Numbered from the stretch's first letter, positions 1 to 11,860 are shown. The stretch is 64,000 bases of DNA from Sinonovacula constricta (GCA_007844125.1 CM017556.1:17414017-17478016), one strand, 5' to 3'. The notes: generated by a model from the letters alone, not told the origin. Numbers and translations: made by a program.

Positions 1-718
1 ATGATAAAGGTAATATGTGACAATACTTTAAGGTGGTTTCCCTAGCGTTGATTTCCTTACATGTTATCAAAATATAGTAAATGTAATACGTTGTACTAGA
101 ATGCACTTGACTTCCATATACCGCGTTAACGCTAAATTGTACTTGGAGGAACAATTGTGCGTGTAGAAAATAACCCAAAACAGAAAATTACCATCAAGTG
201 CTTTGATCCTTTACATCTGTCTTATACCACCCGGTTATGGCTGGTTCTGGTGGATGTATACCGCTTACAATTTAAAGCGAATTTATGAGTCGTCAACTTA
301 AGTTGTTTTTGTTCTATATGCTTGGACTATATACAGTGCAGATAACTAGGTATTTTAATCAACATTTATCTCTGTTCAAAGTCGTGTTTCTTTTCTATTT
401 GAAAGTAATTCAGTTAGAAAATGAAACACAAACAAATTGCAAATAAAGTAGTATTTCTTAGAGCCACAAATGTTTGTTTTATGTCTTTGACGTCCAATTT
501 ATTCTTTCTGTCTGTTGTTAAATGATGCTGCCAATATTAAGCATGTGCAGTGCTTCTGGTCTTTTTTGTTTCTTGTTTGCTGGCATGCTAATTCTTGCAA
601 ACCGATCTGAATAAAATTTTATTAAATTTAGAAAACTAACCACAAAATGAAATGTGTTTTCTTTTTTCTGATATACACTTGATTTTATGATTATTTAAGA
701 AATGAATCTTTAATTTAA
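1..718. other. Intergenic, nothing recognised
   Basis: AT-rich sequence without a long reading frame, a recognisable splice-bounded exon or a tandem repeat. I see nothing to annotate here. Confidence 0.5.
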
Positions 719-824
719 AACGTTCATCGGATAATGAACCGTGTTGAGCTGTTTAAAGTATCGTAGAGTCCGAAGGACAATATACTTTAAACGACTCAAT
801 ACTGTTTATCAACAGATGAACGTT
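719..824. repeat. Imperfect inverted repeat (hairpin), 43-bp arms
   Basis: The left arm (719-761) and the reverse complement of the right arm (782-824) match at about 35 of 43 positions. Three of the mismatches would be G-U pairs if transcribed. The loop is 20 nt (762-781). Both arm ends are well preserved: ten bases at the base of the stem and eleven next to the loop. This could be a small fold-back element (MITE-like) or a transcribed hairpin. The arms are long for a typical animal microRNA precursor, so an old mobile element is the simpler reading. Confidence 0.7.
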
Positions 825-1900
825 AAAAATCAGCAATTCATTCCTTATATTAACATAACATTTAGATTCAATTCATTTTAAAAGATAATTCCAGCCACCT
901 TTATTTTAACTTTAACTTTTTTTAACAAAAAAGTTCGATTTCTTTTAGAAAAGACCAAACCCGTGAATAGCTTACTGTGCGCGATATAAAATTCCTCGCA
1001 TTTAAGCCAAGCCCACAAATTAAATAAGCAAAACAACAAGAAGGTAGTTCCTTATTTATACTTAAAAAGTATAAAGTGTTTGAAACCACAATTATATATA
1101 ATGCGTCTGCAACCAATGAACAAATAATACATTTAACAAAAAAAAAACAAGCTTTGACCTATGACCTGTAGTTCATCAAGAAATGAACGTATTATTTATG
1201 TAAAGCTTATTACAGCGGTAAACATTGGAAATGAAAATATTTTTCAATGAACCTTGGATTGCCATTAAACTTCCGTTTCTTCTATTCTTATGTTTATTCT
1301 GCATATCTTGGGATGACAGACTTTTCAGATTACATTCGTTCTGAGTTAATATAAAAGCCTTACATTATCAGGTTTACCAAAGTGTAAGGCTCATATCTGG
1401 AAAGGAAACAGAAAAGTTTTCGTGTTCTTTCGGTTAAATTGTTATTTAACAGTATGGCTTCTAACGAAATATGCAGAATTACATTCTTGTTTTTATAAAC
1501 TGTGTTACCATAAAACTTGACTCATTAGGTTTTGCCTGTCTTGAACTTTTTTCTGCAATTTTGATGATGGCTTTCAACATTTGGTTACCATATGTTTCAA
1601 CTTTAATTCTATGGGTTTCTTCAAAACGATGCGTCTTGTAGTATGGTGACATCTGGCGTTTTCTGTTGAAATGATGTTGCACTTGATGTTGTTCTTGTAG
1701 TAAAGTAAAATCGTTACGGTAACATTTAAAAACACCATTGACACAGTTTTAGTTTACACCATCTCTGTTATTGTTTTAATTTATTTTGCAACACTGTTTA
1801 TTTGTGCCATTTGGCAAAGCAGGAAATAGAACTGTATCTGTAAGATCTATTTCTTAATCCTTAAGATGTATTTAATTAGTTGAATAAGTCCTATAACTAA
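825..1900. other. Intergenic, nothing recognised
   Basis: AT-rich. Only short chance reading frames are present, and no repeat or RNA gene was recognised. Confidence 0.5.
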
Positions 1901-1902
1901 CA

Positions 1903-2330
1903 ATCAGTCAATCAATCAATCTTTATTTCCCCTATTTCTGGAGATATGACAACGTAAATACAATGTACAATGTGACGATGAAAAATGGGAATGTATAAAA
2001 TACATACAAAAAATGTTCAAATTACAAATACATGTACATTATTTCAGGCAATAACGGTGATGGTGCGTTTTAGTAACTGGAAGTAATAAATATTATTAAA
2101 CGGACAAAATGAAGTGAAGATATATTCGAAAGTGGGAATGCATTCAAAAAATATAAACAACATCTATATACAATGTCATATATATATAAATACCAAGTGC
2201 CTTCATATACATAGGCAAGCATGAACAAAGGTAACTTATCTGTATGGCAACTTGGTGTCTGTATCCCCAACGGCCGAAGGGATCTGTGCACCTAGGACCC
2301 GCAGAGAAAAGTTTACATTGTTGAATGACA
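1903..2330 (-). mobile_element. Possible 3' end of a non-LTR retrotransposon
   Basis: Read on the minus strand, the piece ends with an AATAAA followed by short GATT-type repeats (plus-strand 1903-1925, a run of AATC units then TTTATTT). AATAAA plus a short tandem tail is a common 3' end for LINE-like elements in molluscs. The more GC-rich part at 2230-2310 would then be near the end of the body. I could not identify a reverse transcriptase frame next to it, so this would be a 5'-truncated copy. The class is inferred from the tail only. Confidence 0.4.
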
Positions 2331-2439
2331 GCAACTGACTAGCAATATAGTCTCCGTATTTAAGCATTACGTCTTGTAAAAACAATGTACTTATATTACA
2401 CAAATGCCAGCAGTGAGAAAAATATTCTTTTGAAACAAA

Positions 2440-2730
2440 ACTGTCAAAGTTATTTCATATTTTAGGCCTTAGATATGACGTCATTAATAAGATCGTAGTG
2501 ACGTTATTAAAATGTTCACCTCGTATTTGAGTAAGAACATAAGTATTGTTCCTATTAGAAATACATAAAATTCTAGATTATCAAATAAATTAAATACTTG
2601 AATGAAAGATAAAATGACTCGAGTGGAAGTGTCAATGGTTGTAGTTTCCTGTTTCTGTCTAGAAATGATGAGCCAAAGTCTAATGTATGTCAAAGGAAAA
2701 TACACGTAACAATCCTAATAGGATTCGGGA
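2440..2730 (+). repeat. Dispersed repeat family 1, tail fragment
   Basis: This matches the downstream part of the copy at 52900-53450. Both contain a TGACGT-rich stretch, a block reading CCAAAGTCTAATGT, and then an ACACGTA(A/G)CAATCCT block at similar spacing. The diagnostic core of the family (GTTACCGCCTTGGAA) is not present, so this is a partial or diverged copy. Confidence 0.45.
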
Positions 2731-4687
2731 GTTGTAGCAGTAAGTAATAATTCGTTCGACCCATTCATTGCATGTCTAATTCAAGTGTATTACATGTATA
2801 CTGATAGAAAAATATAGCTTACTGTGGTAACGGTTGACAAAAAAACAGACGTATGCACAGACGGTATAAATAAGTCGTTAGTTAAGCGATGCGTTTCTTG
2901 TTTTGTTAATAACCCGATGATATCGATTGATAACTTCTACCAACACGACAATGCGTCAAATAAATGACTAATGAAAATGATGCTGTGAACACATCTTACA
3001 CAAAGAAATGCTAATCGTGTTATAATCGTGCCAAGGGACATAGACATATTTTATTTATACAGTACTGACATAAATAGTTTAAACACTATTAGGATATTAA
3101 CGATAAAATGGCTTTAGCTAAACAACTAAAGTAGCGGAGGTAAATGTGCCCTGAAATGGTATTTGTGTTTCTAATGACATTTTAACGTATACTTTGATAT
3201 TAATTAGTATTTAATCGTCCAGGACCGAAAGTGCCGTAAAAACTTACTGAAAAATACACGACACATAATCGTTCACAAGCTTGTCGCCACGGATGACTTC
3301 TAGCGAAAAACAAAACAATGTTACGTATGTTTTAATTGGGTTTTAATTTCCAGGAAATGCAACTAACAGCCTATTCAAGACACGTTTGCGTGCATCTTAT
3401 AAAGAAATACCAACACCGTGTCAATAGAAAGACGCCGATCTTAATTAGGTGATACTCAACATGACACTTATCTCATGTTCTCTAATAAAATGTCCTCTTG
3501 CTGGTCGTCAAATGAATAATAAATCGAACATATTCAATAGGACGAAAGGTTAATTCGCTGCTCTCTCTAATTGCTCAATGGAAGCGTCAAACATCGAATA
3601 CATTGACAATGTTACACTGGGTAAATTATTTTTTCTTATAATTAAATATGAGTGGGTCAGCGATTGCAATCGGATAATAGTTTATTGAGCATTAAGTAAT
3701 TAAAGCATGGGTTGTCGAAATAAAATTAGAACAACGTTTCAAAGATTCTAATATCAGCCACAAGGTACTCACAAGGCAGAGTAGGTACCTGTGGGAGGTG
3801 TTGTCCACATCCTGCGGTTGAGCAGGATGCATTTTATCATTATTACATGTATTATATTATTATGTGCTGTAATGACATTTGAAGCATCTCAAATGTTAAA
3901 ACGAACTGCTGTTTCATATTGTTTGTTTGTTTTGTTGTTGTTGTTTTTTATTTATCAACAGTATTGCAAATGAAATATGGTGATAAACTAAACGACTTGT
4001 TTAATTGTCTCAACCTTAAGACAACATACTAAATAAAATGACAGTATGTTCACATATTATTTAATGACCAAAGGAACATTTTTCTATTATTTAGTGTGGT
4101 TCAACAAAGTTTGACTTTTTTAAATGCAAATATTTATTAACCAAGTAGCTTTACATCTGCGCTTTTCCAAACGTTATAATGTCCCTGACCATAGGCATAT
4201 CAGTGCAAAGTTAATTTCAACACTAGTTTAGCAAGTTATTAAAACTTAATTGTTGAACAGAACTGGATGTGGACATTCGAGAGTAATAAATTTGAAACAA
4301 CTTTTCCCCCAACTGACCTTAAAAAAACAAAAACAAATGGTATTATATCTAGATCGCAAATAATGTCAATGCATGATTGGAAATTGTCGCAGTTTCAAAT
4401 GACTTCGCATCGTGTTACGTGCTGAGGTTTTCTTCTGGACGCCAATATTGCGCAAGAAACGGCTGATTATATCGAGGTTGTTTACCATTCAAAATGATAT
4501 ACAAGTATTTGTGCACTGCATTTGAAAAGAAATACCCAGATCAATGGTAAGACACTCATTAACAGTAAAACACTGGTTAATCTGACCACAAATAAAGGCA
4601 CATACAGTAATAATAATTATAATACATAAATATTTTGAATCGGTAATACAAATAATAAACATATCATCTATGAATACTTGCCACTCC
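2731..4687. other. Intergenic, nothing recognised
   Basis: AT-rich. The small reading frame at 3791-3973 is T-rich, lacks supporting splice context and is probably chance. Confidence 0.45.
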
Positions 4688-4975
4688 TTTGCGCTTCATC
4701 GTGACTGTATCAGCGTTCAAATGATCCCGATACTTATATATAAGCTAATGATGGATTACTTTGCGCTTCATCGTGACTGTATCAACGTTCAAATGATCCC
4801 TATACTTATATATAAGCTAATGATGGATTACTTTGCGCTTCATCGTGACTGTATCAACGTTCAAATGATACCGATACTTTTATATAAGCTAATGATGGAT
4901 TACTTTGCGCTTCATCGTGACTGTATCAGCGTTCAAATGATCCCGACTCTTACATATAAGCTAATGATGGATTAT
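4688..4975. repeat. Minisatellite, four 72-bp units
   Basis: Four near-identical units begin at 4688, 4760, 4832 and 4904 (TTTGCGCTTCATCGTGACTG...). The period of 72 is divisible by three, so a frame stays open through all units (4670-5020) and encodes a 24-residue repeat. Differences between units are few single substitutions, so the amplification is recent. The open frame has no recognised domain, starts and ends just outside the array, and is better explained by the repeat period than by coding function. Confidence 0.9.
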
Positions 4976-6116
4976 TTTTCGTGGTCAATTCTCTGGGATG
5001 ATAAAAATACCAATATTTAAAGTGCACTGTAATTTCGGACGGCACCTTTTCCGGATAACTATATGGGTGAAGATGACTGGTTACGATCTTGGCCATACTC
5101 AATAATGCCACATGATCGGCATATTAATCGAAATAAATTAATATTCGGCTAAAGAAAATTCGGAATATAGCATATTTATCAGGTTTATTATGATTAAAGC
5201 AATAGAAAGGGAGAGAGCGATGGGGGCAGAGAAAAAGCAGGCACGGATCCAAAGCTTTTTACCTGGGAGTGTGGGGGGGGATCGATGACCGATTTTGACA
5301 TACGTTTTAGCTGGATTAGGGTGCAAAATTCTTTCTTAAGTGTAGGAGATGCGTTCTAAAGTGTATCTGGATGAAAGAGGAATCTTTTTTATCTGTTTGC
5401 TAAACTGATCCTACAGCTCTAAAAAGGCGAAGACATAAACATTAAACAAAATTAATTTGCTGTTGATAACTGATTCAAATTCTTTCCCAAAAATATGCGC
5501 AGACAGGCAAACACACATTTCCCTTTAAGTTGAACCATAAAATGCAGCTTGATTATATTTCTTAGCTCGGTTTTCCCATCAATGATCGTTTGTTTATAAC
5601 ATTTTTAGCAAAATCTCATTAGAGTATCATGCGATTTTATGCTTAATATACATAAATATTTCCTGAATTAATGAAGAATGTCGGGTGTTCGCGAAGTTGT
5701 TTTGCTAATTTCGCAAATCAGTAATATAGCCGGGAGACAGCTTATTACAGTTATAACTAAAACTCGTCTAATATAATAACCAAATAGTACTGATTCGACG
5801 CAATCTGTGCACTGGATTAGCCTTAATGGGATGTTAGACCAGATGGTTCACTGGATATTCGGCCAAATAAAATATATTCGGTATTTTGAAATTCCTTTCC
5901 TGTAAACTATATATTGGAGTTTCGGCAGAAAATGTATTGTTACATTTCCAAGCAAAACTTTTTATTGGAAATAGGACAAGAATTAGCGACCTGTTTCTTG
6001 ACACTGTTCACTTGAGAGAGCAAAGGACGGACGGACGAACATATAGGCATGCTCACAGAAATAGGAATTACATAATACGCTTTCAGTCGGAAAGTATGCA
6101 TTCCGATGCATAACGC

Positions 6117-6117
<1 letters not shown>
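4976..6117. other. Intergenic, nothing recognised
   Basis: AT-rich with a short G-run near 5273. No gene, RNA or repeat was recognised. Confidence 0.45.

Positions 6118-6161
<44 letters not shown>
6118..6161. repeat. (ATA)n microsatellite
   Basis: About fourteen uninterrupted trinucleotide units. Confidence 0.95.
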
Positions 6162-6955
6162 TATGCTAGTGACATGAAACTGCGCATTAAAAACAATGTC
6201 TTCATTTGAAATGTAAAACAGTTAGCCCAAAATTAATGGCACGCATATATAACTAAGTGTTTTGGGGCAAAAAGTATACATATGCTTTGTTGATAAATGA
6301 TTTCAATCTTAAGCAAAACGTTACTGCCATTACTTGTTGAACATTAGACTATATGAGTCACATTCATCTAAAAGATTATTATGAAGTAGACGCAATTCGT
6401 TTTCGGGAAAAAAACAAGTCTCAAATTAAATAAAATAATTAGGGTAATTGCAAGACTTATTGTAATACCATAACATTGTATGAGAAGATATGAGGAAGTG
6501 ATTTATAACTTTAAATCAAAATTTGAAGCAATCTAATCTATATATCTGCAAATCATTTTTTCCGCATTGTCTCTTTACAAACGAAAACAACCAACGACCT
6601 CCTTATACTGACATTCAAAATTCAAGATAAGTTGAATATTAGTTACAACGCACGAATGATAAAAGACTATCACTACAGGTACAATGAGGACTGGCACTTG
6701 ATGCTTACATAATTATAAATCTTATTAAAATGTCGATCTTTACGTGCTGTGTTTATTTCTTGTAGAGTTCGATCTAGATCGTATGTACGTCATATTCACC
6801 CATATATCTATCCGGAATTAAGTGTTGTCCGCAATAACGGTACACTTTCAGTACTTGTATTATTTATTAGCACTGTGAACTGATCAAGGAAATCTTATTC
6901 CGCATTGGGTTCCATTAATTGTGGAAATACTTGTACACGTGAGCAACAAAATACG
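6162..6955. other. Intergenic, nothing recognised
   Basis: AT-rich sequence with no supportable feature. Confidence 0.45.
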
Positions 6956-7215
6956 TCAGTTTCCTAATGGATCGTTTTTCTTTTCATTGCTTGCATTTGA
7001 GAAACTCGTCAGGAAGTGCGAGGTTAGAGCTCTGTAAAACCGGTTAAAGCACCCCAGTCGGTCCATATTGCCGGCTGACTGTTCCAAGGCGGTAACTGTC
7101 GGGTTTGCTCTTTTCGTTAAATGACTCATCACAAATTTGTTGTTACTTTTCGCTTGGCTTGCATGTGAAACACCTTTGTTCTGTGCCTTTTCGGAGTTTG
7201 GTATATGTTGCAATG
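6956..7215 (-). repeat. Dispersed repeat family 1, full-core copy (minus)
   Basis: Read on the minus strand, this carries the family core in order: a GTGATGAGTCATTTAACG-type segment, CAGTTACCGCCTTGGAACAG, CAGCCGGCAA, GGGGTGCTTTAACCGGTTTT, GAGCTCTAACCTCGCACTTCC, then GAGTTTCTCAAATGCAAGC. The same order is seen at 55150-55350 and 52960-53130. No protein or internal RNA polymerase III box was recognised. The element class is unknown. Confidence 0.7.
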
Positions 7216-7447
7216 CTCATAGGACTTTGTCATATATTATTATTGGCGATTCTTTTGCTAATTAGCACATGTTAACGCTCAGTTAAAATGTACATATGTA
7301 CTGACATCAAATGAACCGAATAGCATATAAGAGAAAAATTGGATGATTTAAATTTGAAGCAGCCACAAATTGAAGTTTAACTGGCATCGTCATCCGAGCT
7401 GCCATCTTTCTTTTGACGTCTGTCACAAAAAAGTCCCATTTAGGGAA

Positions 7448-7579
7448 ATGGCCGAGGTGATCCGACTACCAACAGACATCTGAGAGATGATTCGTGAACT
7501 GTCCGAGGTGTTCACATTGGACCAGCAGCCCCTAAGTTATCACGTCATAATAACCACAGAACGGCCTCTACCCCTTTAG
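7448..7579 (+). pseudogene. Possible relic of a coding exon, one in-frame stop
   Basis: From an ATG at 7448 in good context (GGAAATGGCC) the frame gives MAEVIRLPTDI, then a TGA at 7481, then EMIRELSEVFTLDQQPLSYH and onward to a TAG at 7577. The stop TGAGAG could be a decayed CGA (Arg) codon. The segment is richer in G+C than its surroundings. The protein is not recognised and homology is unproven. It may equally be part of an old mobile element. Confidence 0.2.
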
Positions 7580-7639
7580 CCATTGATAAGAGGATCCCCG
7601 CAGTGTGATCAACGCAGTTATACGGCAGATACGGCATAT

Positions 7640-8697
7640 CAGACATTTCTGAACTTAATTACCCATTAAAGCGTCCAGAGTCCAGTTATATTGGGCTAGC
7701 TGGGAGGGATGGGGGAGTTTTGCACGGGCCCCATGTCCCAACTCCCTGTTGCATCCGAGTCTGAATATACATATGAACACAAGACGTATTTCGATTGATT
7801 GTAAGTAAACATTCAGTGAAATATTTCTTCCTATGATTGTGACCGATTTTATAAAGCAGGAATATATGCGTCTGGTTACATAATAAAGGCCAAATTTTAA
7901 GAAAAAATGGTTTGTGATCGGAATGATTGGCAAAATATCTTTCTTCTTAGCATCAATCTGTTTTTAGTCATTTAATTGTCTCCATTAACAGTATTCGACT
8001 TTTGAAGGAACCGAAAATTGTAGGCGATGTTTTTTTCGGTTCAAAGCCGGTCGTGCAGGAAATTACATGCTTTAATATTCAGGAAACTGTGATGAAGATA
8101 TATCGGCTGTATGTCTAACGATATTAACGATAGCGCTATCTTTCCATCCTATAAACATCTCTCTACTTTCAACTTGTGTACATTTAAGTGTTGACATATA
8201 TCATAAAATATATAAGATATAGATTTATGAATTTCCTTATTTATATTTATATGTTTAAATAATTGCATAATGTTATTTACTGGTTTAACCAAAAGTTTGT
8301 AAACCAATTCCTTGTTATAAAACATTATATCTGTTTTAAAATACACACTATATTTTTATATTATAGTTGTGATTTTTTTCAGTTGTAAGTTACGACGAGT
8401 GCCTCGATACACTACATATTGTGCTAATGGACATTTTTCATATATTTGCCTATCAGTTATTAAATACATTGTGAAAAAGCAAAAATTAATATCATAAAAA
8501 TCTCACTGGCTCCCCTTTGCTATTGCAACCGCTTTCCAGAACTAGTACATCGATCATTTCATTTAAAGGTCTAAAAATAATGTGTTATTCGTCACACCCT
8601 TACACTGGCAACTATGGAACATGCTCTATGTTTTATATATTATCTGTAAAGCACGACTTATGTCATTTATTTAATCATGTGAAGCTTTTTAACGTCA
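7640..8697. other. Intergenic, nothing recognised
   Basis: AT-rich. Only short frames are present, without motif or splice support. Confidence 0.45.
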
Positions 8698-8735
<38 letters not shown>

Positions 8736-8770
8736 TCTCTCCCCCTCTCTCTTGCTCACTCTCTCACTCT
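8698..8770. repeat. (CT)n microsatellite, interrupted
   Basis: A CT dinucleotide tract with TT, CC and CCCC interruptions. The Ser-Leu frame across it is a shadow of the repeat. Confidence 0.95.
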
Positions 8771-9184
8771 TTAAGAGCAGTAACCCTCTTGATAACTCCC
8801 GTACACCCAACTGCAACACCACGATCGATACCTTATCTTACGACTAAATGAACGACCGGAATACATTCCAAGGCTGCTTTTATACGTCTTAACAGTAAAC
8901 ACTACCAGCAATTCGCTAATTGATAGAACAAGTGCTTAATTAGATGATCATTGAAAAGATTCTATAAAATTACCAACTTTGTTTCCTGCAATGTAAAGGC
9001 CAACGTATAGAAGGTAAATCAATGTTTAAATTCAAAATCAATATTGCCCTTAAAATTGGTTCTTGCTTCTATTCCCACACGTCAGCTCAAATATCAAACT
9101 TGCTAAGATACTCACTGTGCACTTACAAATTAGAAGGACAAGAACAGAAACGAACTGCTGCCTTTGTGACAATTTTTATTTCGG
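8771..9184. other. Spacer 3' of the 9185 exon
   Basis: An AATAAA on the minus strand lies at about 9176-9181, directly after the stop codon of the exon at 9185-9324. Otherwise nothing was recognised. Confidence 0.4.
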
Positions 9185-9324
9185 TTAAACGAGATAAGCA
9201 CTGTTCAACATGTTGCTAGCTGCATACACTGCTGTAAGCACAAAACAGGCAGAATATTTCACAATGAAGCCATACATGACATGACCAGCACAGCTAACAG
9301 TGTACAGCTGTTTCATGCCATTTT
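9185..9324 (-). CDS. Candidate terminal exon, unknown protein
   Basis: On the minus strand a TTTCAG acceptor (AG at 9325-9326) opens a 140-nt exon. It begins two bases into a codon (intron phase 1), encodes 45 residues and ends in TAA at 9185-9187. An AATAAA follows only a few bases later, which suits a true 3' end. The peptide includes NGMKQLYTVSCAGHVMYGF and a hydrophobic stretch YSACFVLTAVYAASN, perhaps membrane-associated. A diverged second copy at 9920-10059 keeps the same frame and the same stop position. The protein family is not recognised and the upstream exons were not found. The frame is short enough that chance is not excluded. Confidence 0.4.
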
Positions 9325-9349
9325 CTGAAACAGCCAATTTGCACTTAAG

Positions 9350-9900
9350 GCCAAGGGTGCAGCTGCAGAACGCAGTAATACTTCTATCGATAGCCTCCGT
9401 AAATGCTTAAAGCACATCTTTATTTTGGTATATTTTATACAAACATGAACAAAGTACAATTTTCCCCATATTATAGCCAAAAGTAGGTGATTATTCAGAT
9501 AAGCAAAGCATGTAAGCACAAGTAATACTAGTATTACAGATATTTTTACGGTCTGGTATATAAAATAGGAAAAAAACATTCCTTTTGTAAAGACATATTT
9601 ATTAATAAACATAAAACAACATACAGCTGTAAAGGAGATACGCCAAAACAGTAACCTTTAGAGAAAAAATGATGCTGAAACAAAACCCTTCAACAATATA
9701 AAACTGCAAGTAATGCAACTGAAAAATTAAACCACACTGAACTATGTGGATCCAGTAAAAGTAAAAAATAATATTTTCAAATTGTTATGTACAAAAATGC
9801 ATAGGTTATATGAAAACAACACATATAATATTTGAAGTTGCGCTAAACATATTATCAAGAGGTTTATTTAAGTTTATAAAAGGTAATGTTATCCTACTAC
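9350..9900. repeat. Local duplication block, copy 1
   Basis: This block aligns by eye with 11270-11860 in the same orientation. Shared landmarks include TTTAGTATATTTTATACAAACA (here with one G), ATAAACATAAAACAACATAC followed by TGTAAAG, AAATTGTTAT(G/A)TAC, TAGGTTATAT(G/A)AAAA and AAGTTGC(G/A)CTAAAC. The two copies have diverged by many substitutions and small indels, so the duplication is old. A 99-codon frame on the minus strand (9313-9612) is hydrophobic but is interrupted in the other copy and is not supported as a gene. Confidence 0.7.
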
Positions 9901-9919
9901 CTTAATGACAAGATTAACG

Positions 9920-10059
9920 TTAAACGAAAGAAGCATTCTTCAATATGTTGCTAGCAATATGCTGTACCGTTAGCATAAAGCAAGCAGAATAAGTCACCGT
10001 GACTCCATACATGACATGTTCATGATAGCTAATGGTATACAGCTGTTTCGGGTCATATA
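9920..10059 (-). pseudogene. Decayed duplicate of the 9185-9324 exon
   Basis: This matches the exon at 9185-9324 over its whole length with no indel. It reads KQLYTISYHEHVMYGVTVTY and ends at the equivalent TAA (9920-9922). The frame is open, with both silent and replacement differences. The acceptor has changed from AG to AT (10060-10061) and no AATAAA follows the stop, so this copy is unlikely to be spliced in the same way. That makes it a probable pseudo-exon. Confidence 0.4.
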
Positions 10060-10084
10060 ATGAAACAGTCAACATACAGAATGG

Positions 10085-10669
10085 TGCAGACGTTGGTTGG
10101 CTTACACACCTACTTCCTTGTTTGATAGAGTTCTTTATATCTCAGAACGATTGGCTTTGATAATGGATATCACGTGCACAGCTCTGTCTTTGCACATGAG
10201 CAAGTCTTTTCCGATAAAGATACCTGCCCAAGTGCACAGTTGGATCCTCGAATGTTATTTCCCTTGTTGCACACTTTCTTTTTCAAATTTGCATTTTCTG
10301 TTGTTGTTTTTTGTTGTTGTAAGAATTGATTTGAGCCACAATAAATAATGGAATGCAATTTTACATCTGCTCACATCAGTATGTGACCATTATGTCCTCC
10401 AAAATGTGTTGTGTTATTTTATGGTTTGGATACAACTATTCAAGCATACATCAACGTAATATGTCTTCATCATCCACATGGTGTAATATAAGTCAGTCAT
10501 TAATATTACTCCGATTGGCTAGACAGTTGGTCACGTGATGATATGCGTCATGAATTACGCGAACCGGTGACTATGGCGCTTTACATCAGTTGTCATGCGA
10601 CATTACGTTAACAACAAATTATTAATCGCAATTTCTAACAAAAGTTGTTTGATGGTGTACAAATGCAAA
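10085..10669. other. Spacer with a promoter-like segment
   Basis: 10505-10575 on the plus strand has GATTGG, then GGTCACGTGATG, a GCGTCA and an ATGGCG start-like motif. This combination recurs elsewhere in the window. The ATG opens only a 12-residue frame (MALYISCHATLR). The segment 10085-10300 is more GC-balanced than its surroundings, but neither strand shows a recognised protein. Confidence 0.35.
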
Positions 10670-10698
10670 ATGAATAAATGAATGAATGAATGAATGAA

Positions 10699-10762
<64 letters not shown>

Positions 10763-10775
10763 AAATAATAAATAA

Positions 10776-10810
<35 letters not shown>

Positions 10811-10813
10811 ATG
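10670..10813. repeat. (AAAT)n / (GAAT)n microsatellite
   Basis: Starts as TGAA units and passes into a long run of AAAT units. The Leu-Phe-Ile-Tyr frames on the minus strand are repeat shadows. Confidence 0.95.
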
Positions 10814-11269
10814 TAGACACCAGTTGTATTAGACTGCATACATTAAAAACAAAATAATACAACTATTTTTATATAATTGGCATCATGCCTATTTAATATA
10901 CCAGGATGAAACCTTAAAGCAACTTTAAATGCAATGTATAGCACATAAAGGCGAACCCTGATGAGAAATATATATTTGTAAAAAAAAAAAAAGCCGAAAC
11001 GACCTATACAATTTCATTTCTTCGTGCAATATGTAAGCGAAACATGTTGCTGTACTTCAGAACGGTATATAAAAGTAGAACAATACATGTACGGCCGACT
11101 ATAACTAGGAGAGATAATTTTTATATCAACAGAGATGTTATTCGAGATGAATTAAAAAACCAAATGGCATTCCCCTACAATATCAATGTTTACCGCGTGT
11201 TGTACCCAAGCTTTTAGAATGTAATTAGAATTTCTTGATATGGCGATCGGTGTTAGTCAAATAAAACAG

Positions 11270-11860
11270 TTACCGAAGCGCAGTTGTACTTTTACGGATA
11301 GCATCAGTACATGCATAAATCACGATGTTATTTTAGTATATTTTATACAAACAATAACAAGGTATATGTTTGTTTCTGTATTATTGCCTAGAATATGTCA
11401 TAAAACACACAAACCAGGCATGTAAAGGCATGCAATATTTCAGATATTTTTCAAGGTTTGAAGAAAAAAACAACAGACTTCCATTTACATATTTACCGAC
11501 ATACATGTATTTAATTATAAACATAAAACAACATACTATTGTAAAGAAGGTGCGTAAAACAGTAGTTGTTAGAAAACAAACGATGTTTTAACATTACATG
11601 AACTTCATGTAATACAATTGAAATAAACAACAACAATATTGATCAATTGTGGATTCTGTAAATAAAACATAAATAAAAACAGTTTCGAATTGTTATATAC
11701 ATAGATGACATGCAATGTGTGAAGACTATATAAATAGGAAAACCTATAGGTTATATAAAAACTAAAGCATCTTAACATTTAAAGTTGCACTAAACGAATG
11801 GTACACAGGTTCTTATAAAGTTAGTTAAAGATTATGTTAATCTCTTAATTTATTTACTAG
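11270..11860. repeat. Local duplication block, copy 2
   Basis: Diverged direct copy of 9350-9900, separated from it by about 1.4 kb that includes the decayed exon copy and the AAAT array. The insertion of unrelated sequence between the blocks suggests an old tandem duplication later split. No intact exon equivalent to 9185-9324 was found beside this copy. Confidence 0.65.

Noticed and set aside
4688..4975. CRISPR array
   Set aside because: Units are contiguous with no unique spacers, and the genome is eukaryotic. The same holds for 21867-22270 and 52345-52635.
4670..5020. Repeat protein of 116 residues
   Set aside because: The frame stays open because the 72-bp unit is a multiple of three. 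No domain, splice site or other coding evidence supports it.
9313..9612. 99-codon hydrophobic membrane protein on the minus strand
   Set aside because: The homologous block at 11270-11860 has stops in the same frame, and the frame runs through the better-supported acceptor at 9325.
10603..10862. Leu-Phe-Ile-Tyr repeat proteins
   Set aside because: Translations of the AAAT microsatellite.
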